A DNA stretch of 32,746 nucleotides from a virus. The position numbers and the translations under genes were made by a program. Below, one piece after another: positions 30,783 through 32,746 of the stretch. Positions within the stretch are counted from its first letter, which is position 1. Every line of letters begins with the position of its first letter. The notes under the pieces are model-generated. The model searched no databases. It worked only from the letters and a program-made list of their open reading frames with translations, and was not told the DNA's origin. The stretch is taken from positions 1-32,746 of IMG/VR virus record IMGVR_UViG_3300035162_000138; one strand, 5' to 3'.

Positions 30783-31249
30783 TACCATTTCCCCTGTTGC
30801 TTGCCGATCATCCATAGCACTAATCCCAATCCAACGATCCCCGACAAAACTATAACCCCACCAAAAAACCAAGTGATAAGGGCCTGCTTTAGTTCAGCTT
30901 GCCTGTATGCCGTTTTCTTTCGTTGAGCGCGCACCCTGCGAAGGGTGTCTTTATATTCTTGAAGCCCGTCCATTCCGTAGCTGAACTGCACCATTGTCTC
31001 GACCTCTTGGCGGAGGGCCTGCATTTTCTTGTGTGCAGTAAAAGCGTCGATGGCTTGCTGTTCAGCCGACCCGGTAAGCGAGGCAAATATGCCTGGGTTC
31101 TTGCTTTTTTCGACGCAGTAATTAACGTCACTCACCGCCCCGGCGAAGCGGCTCAGGGCAGATGACGCATCCCGGCCAGCAAGCATCAAAGATTTTATGT
31201 TACTCACCGCGCTGGCGGCTATGGATATGGCTGTGATTGGATCAATCAT
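30782..31249 (-). CDS. Conserved phage protein with C-terminal membrane anchor
   Basis: I choose the ATG at 31249 (155 residues), with GAGGA ten bases upstream and ATGA overlap with the preceding small gene. The N-terminus IDPITAISIAASAVSNIKSL is widespread in marine phage proteins. The middle is helical, with probable coiled coil (KKMQALRQEVETMVQFSYGM). A single membrane segment lies near residues 125-148 (WFFGGVIVLSGIVGLGLVLW). It may be an accessory lysis or virion protein; the layout is not that of a classic spanin, as the membrane anchor is at the C-terminus. Confidence 0.68.
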   Translation of the reverse strand: MIDPITAISIAASAVSNIKSLMLAGRDASSALSRFAGAVSDVNYCVEKSKNPGIFASLTGSAEQQAIDAFTAHKKMQALRQEVETMVQFSYGMDGLQEYKDTLRRVRAQRKKTAYRQAELKQALITWFFGGVIVLSGIVGLGLVLWMIGKQQGKW

Positions 31250-31419
31250 GCAAAAACAATCCTCGCGGGGCAACTGTAGCTTGGAGCTACACGGTAAACT
31301 TTATCATACCAACTGCCATTCTTTTTGCCTTGGCAATCATAGTAGCAGTATTTGGACAACTGGTTTGATCCATCAATCCAAGCATGGCCCCAAGATAGAA
31401 AGACCAAAACGCAGATCAT
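31246..31419 (-). CDS. Small exported Cys-containing protein, 57 residues
   Basis: A 57-residue protein whose ATG is at 31419 and whose stop overlaps the next start as ATGA. Residues 1-13 (MICVLVFLSWGHA) resemble a short signal peptide. The mature part has paired Cys (CYYDC, then YSCPARI) and a VYRVAPSY segment, a layout seen in small secreted phage proteins. No lipobox is present, so I do not call it an outer-membrane spanin. It lies between two membrane-protein genes of the lysis block. Confidence 0.6.
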   Translation of the reverse strand: MICVLVFLSWGHAWIDGSNQLSKYCYYDCQGKKNGSWYDKVYRVAPSYSCPARIVFA

Positions 31420-31420
31420 G

Positions 31421-31654
31421 TTACCTCGCCATTAACTTGTCAATTTTCTCTTCTAGCTTATCAAACTTGTTCATGATTTGAGAGAGAACTTGAGAGCTAT
31501 CATTTTTTGTAACGTACTCCTTCGCCATTTCTTCACGGGTTCTATTGAGTAGGATACGGACGCGATCAAGCTCCTCTTTCTGTGTTTTAATCCACCAGCC
31601 AAGGCCGCTGATTACTACGGCAAAAAGTATATTCAAGATTGCGTCCATTTCCAT
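31421..31654 (-). CDS. N-terminally anchored coiled-coil protein
   Basis: I choose the ATG at 31654 (77 residues), two bases after the preceding stop, with GGAAGG about 11 bases upstream; an ATG at 31648 is a near alternative. It has a single N-terminal membrane segment (AILNILFAVVISGLGWWI) followed by a charged coiled coil (KEELDRVRILLNRTREEMAK, LSQIMNKFDKLEEKIDKLM). This topology fits an inner-membrane spanin or a haemolysin-like lysis accessory. Its position at the head of the lysis block supports that, but family is not clear. Confidence 0.6.
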   Translation of the reverse strand: MEMDAILNILFAVVISGLGWWIKTQKEELDRVRILLNRTREEMAKEYVTKNDSSQVLSQIMNKFDKLEEKIDKLMAR

Positions 31655-31655
31655 T

Positions 31656-31943
31656 TTAGTAGCTGCCTTCCCAAACGCGAAACTTGGAAAATTCCCCTGA
31701 CTGCATCTTGCGCTTGACAACTTCCTTAGCTGCTTCCGTGTCGGACCAAGCCACGCCAGCTTCCTTTAGCCAACCCGCAAGAACCGGGCCTTCCAAAAAG
31801 CCGACAAGTCGTTTTTCGCCGGACATGCCTATGCCAGCGGCTCTGGCCATTTCCGCGTCCTTCATAGCTTGGCTCACGTCGTGGCGCTGATGGATGACCA
31901 TGTTGTCACCCTCAAAGCTAACTTTTTCTGAAATTTTGGCCAT
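31656..31943 (-). CDS. Small conserved protein near the coat gene
   Basis: A 95-residue protein (AKISEKVSFEGDNMVIHQRH, then AMKDAEMARAAGIGMSGEKR and LVGFLEGPVLAGWLKEAGV). I know similar proteins from the neighbourhood of SU10-type coat genes, without a known role. The C-terminal part has a MQSGEFSKFRVWEGSY tail. It follows the 63-residue gene by a few bases, in the same transcript as the coat gene. A head-related role is inferred from position alone. Confidence 0.68.
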   Translation of the reverse strand: MAKISEKVSFEGDNMVIHQRHDVSQAMKDAEMARAAGIGMSGEKRLVGFLEGPVLAGWLKEAGVAWSDTEAAKEVVKRKMQSGEFSKFRVWEGSY

Positions 31944-31946
31944 GTC

Positions 31947-32138
31947 TTATTTGCTCTTGGCGCGTTTAGTAGGTGCGGGAGCGGGAGCTGGTTCAACGTC
32001 ACCAAGCACTTTAAGTGCATCTGGACGGACGCGCTGAAGGGTTTCAACCTCTGCAGCGGGAAGCTCTGCTATGTCGTCTTTAACCAGCTTTCCAAGAGAC
32101 GTGTGTATCTTGAAGCCTAAAACTAAAACTTTTTTCAT
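31947..32138 (-). CDS. Small hypothetical protein after the coat gene
   Basis: A 63-residue protein with GGAG seven bases before its ATG. It reads as a strand (KKVLVLGFKIHTS), a helix-turn (LGKLVKDDIAELPAAEVETL), a VRPDALKVLG helix and a Pro/Ala-Lys tail (PAPAPAPTKRAKSK). No family is recognised. It is the first gene after the stem-loop that follows the coat gene. Confidence 0.65.
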   Translation of the reverse strand: MKKVLVLGFKIHTSLGKLVKDDIAELPAAEVETLQRVRPDALKVLGDVEPAPAPAPTKRAKSK

Positions 32139-32159
32139 GTCATTTCTCCGATTGAGTTA

Positions 32160-32182
32160 GAGGGGCGACAAAGCCGCCCCTC
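32160..32182 (-). terminator. Stem-loop after the coat gene
   Basis: GAGGGGCG (32160-32167) pairs with CGCCCCTC (32175-32182) around a seven-base loop. On the minus strand it begins 12 bases after the coat stop codon and is followed by TAACTCAATC, not by a T-run. Coat-proximal stems of this sort in other phages act as partial terminators or protect the 3' end of the abundant coat mRNA; this is inference. Confidence 0.6.
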
Positions 32183-32193
32183 CACTTATTATA

Positions 32194-32746
32194 TTACGAA
32201 GTTGTGTTGTCGTAAATCGCACCGTTAGCTTTTTCGTTTTTAGAGCAAAGAGCCAATTCGGTTGTGACCTGACGAGTTGTGTTGTCGCCATTTTTGGCAA
32301 GTGCAACATTCTTGGTTCCACGCAATACTGCGCATTCCCACATGTTGTCCTGCAAAATGAAGACGTCTTGGCTGCGGTTTTCCCGTGAAGGGTGGAACTG
32401 AACCGTACCCCAAGGTGTCACATAAACTGCAAGTGACTTAATAACAGTCTCATCGCCAGCTTGTACTGCTGAACGCTGATTATTGTTCCCTGTGAAACCC
32501 AGAGCTACATTTTGTTGGAATGCTGACAGATAAACCGTATCCGGCTTGCCGCCCTCTTCCCAGATTGACTGCATAACGTCGTCAAACTTTGTTTGCGAGA
32601 ATGCAGTTGCTGTGCCGTCATCTGTACGTCCGTTTGAACCGTCGCCAGTTGGGTTTGCGCCGCCGTTACCGTTTTGGAAGTTTACGTTAGTAATCAACCA
32701 TGATGGTACGCCGCCAGTTTTGCGAGCAAGAACATTGCTTCCGCCT
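32194..32746 (-). CDS. Major capsid protein, SU10-type (DUF5309), partial: N-terminus off the right edge
   Basis: The frame is open from the right edge (first full codon at 32745) to a TAA at 32194, giving 183 residues; a TTG at 32697 is internal and is not the start. The C-terminal part has the family pattern: TVYLSAFQQNVALGFTG, VYVTPWGTVQFHPSRENRSQ, VFILQDNMWECAVLRGT and LAKNGDNTTRQVTTELAL, then SKNEKANGAIYD. These coat proteins have an HK97 fold and form the icosahedral head. A GGSNVLARKTGGVPSWLITN segment is visible near the edge. The upstream part of the gene, and probably the scaffold gene, lie outside the window. Confidence 0.82.
   Translation of the reverse strand, partial: GGSNVLARKTGGVPSWLITNVNFQNGNGGANPTGDGSNGRTDDGTATAFSQTKFDDVMQSIWEEGGKPDTVYLSAFQQNVALGFTGNNNQRSAVQAGDETVIKSLAVYVTPWGTVQFHPSRENRSQDVFILQDNMWECAVLRGTKNVALAKNGDNTTRQVTTELALCSKNEKANGAIYDNTTS

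Noticed and set aside
1-32746. Integrase, CRISPR array, insertion sequence or bacterial chromosomal genes
   Set aside because: No recombinase, no spaced direct repeats of CRISPR type, no transposase and no host housekeeping gene were found, so I do not call a prophage or a host flank.

Overview
The window reads as most of the genome of a tailed double-stranded DNA phage with a short-tailed (podovirus-like) virion that infects a Gram-negative bacterium. The basis is a P22-type portal, an SU10-type (DUF5309) coat protein, a P22 gp10-like tail nozzle protein, large ejection proteins and a complete terminase. A GTA-type three-helix holin candidate and the general style of the small proteins suggest a marine alphaproteobacterial host; that is inference. 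No integrase, DNA polymerase, tRNA or ribosomal gene was seen.

Layout. Almost everything is on the minus strand and is read right to left. The right edge holds the 3' part of the major capsid gene (32194 to the edge), then small head or accessory genes, a lysis block (small membrane proteins, holin candidate, two Lys-rich small proteins and a GH19 endolysin, 32138 down to 29143) and a PD-(D/E)XK nuclease (28734-29108). A short plus-strand early block (27341-28575) encodes a tiny membrane peptide, a zinc-ribbon protein, a two-HTH protein and a small exported or anchored protein. It diverges from the leftward replication block (27211 down to 20437): a ribbon-helix-helix protein, a Holliday-resolvase-like nuclease, a GIY-YIG nuclease, a RecE/DUF3799-like exonuclease, a single-strand binding protein, a primase-helicase and small unknown proteins. 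After a 411-bp non-coding gap come an AP2/HNH endonuclease, the small and large terminase subunits and a continuous late operon: an ADP-ribosyltransferase-like protein, the adaptor, tail and fibre proteins, a fibre chaperone, the nozzle, three or four ejection proteins, the portal, and a small protein that runs off the left edge. Late genes are packed with TAATG or ATGA overlaps, so they are probably co-transcribed and translationally coupled.

Portal and the following gene lie at the left edge and the coat gene at the right edge. In a circularly permuted or concatemeric genome these join, so the window is probably an almost complete genome opened inside the head module.

The least explained parts are non-coding or nested: two structured gaps (20026-20436 and 21669-22009), a palindromic 9-bp repeat array (29111-29151), interleaved inverted repeats with pseudoknot topology (28578-28727), an early operator candidate (27285-27301) and an ORF nested inside the HTH gene (27753-27920). 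Among the proteins, the ADP-ribosyltransferase-like protein and a pair of Cys-led C-terminal domains in adjacent ejection proteins stand out.
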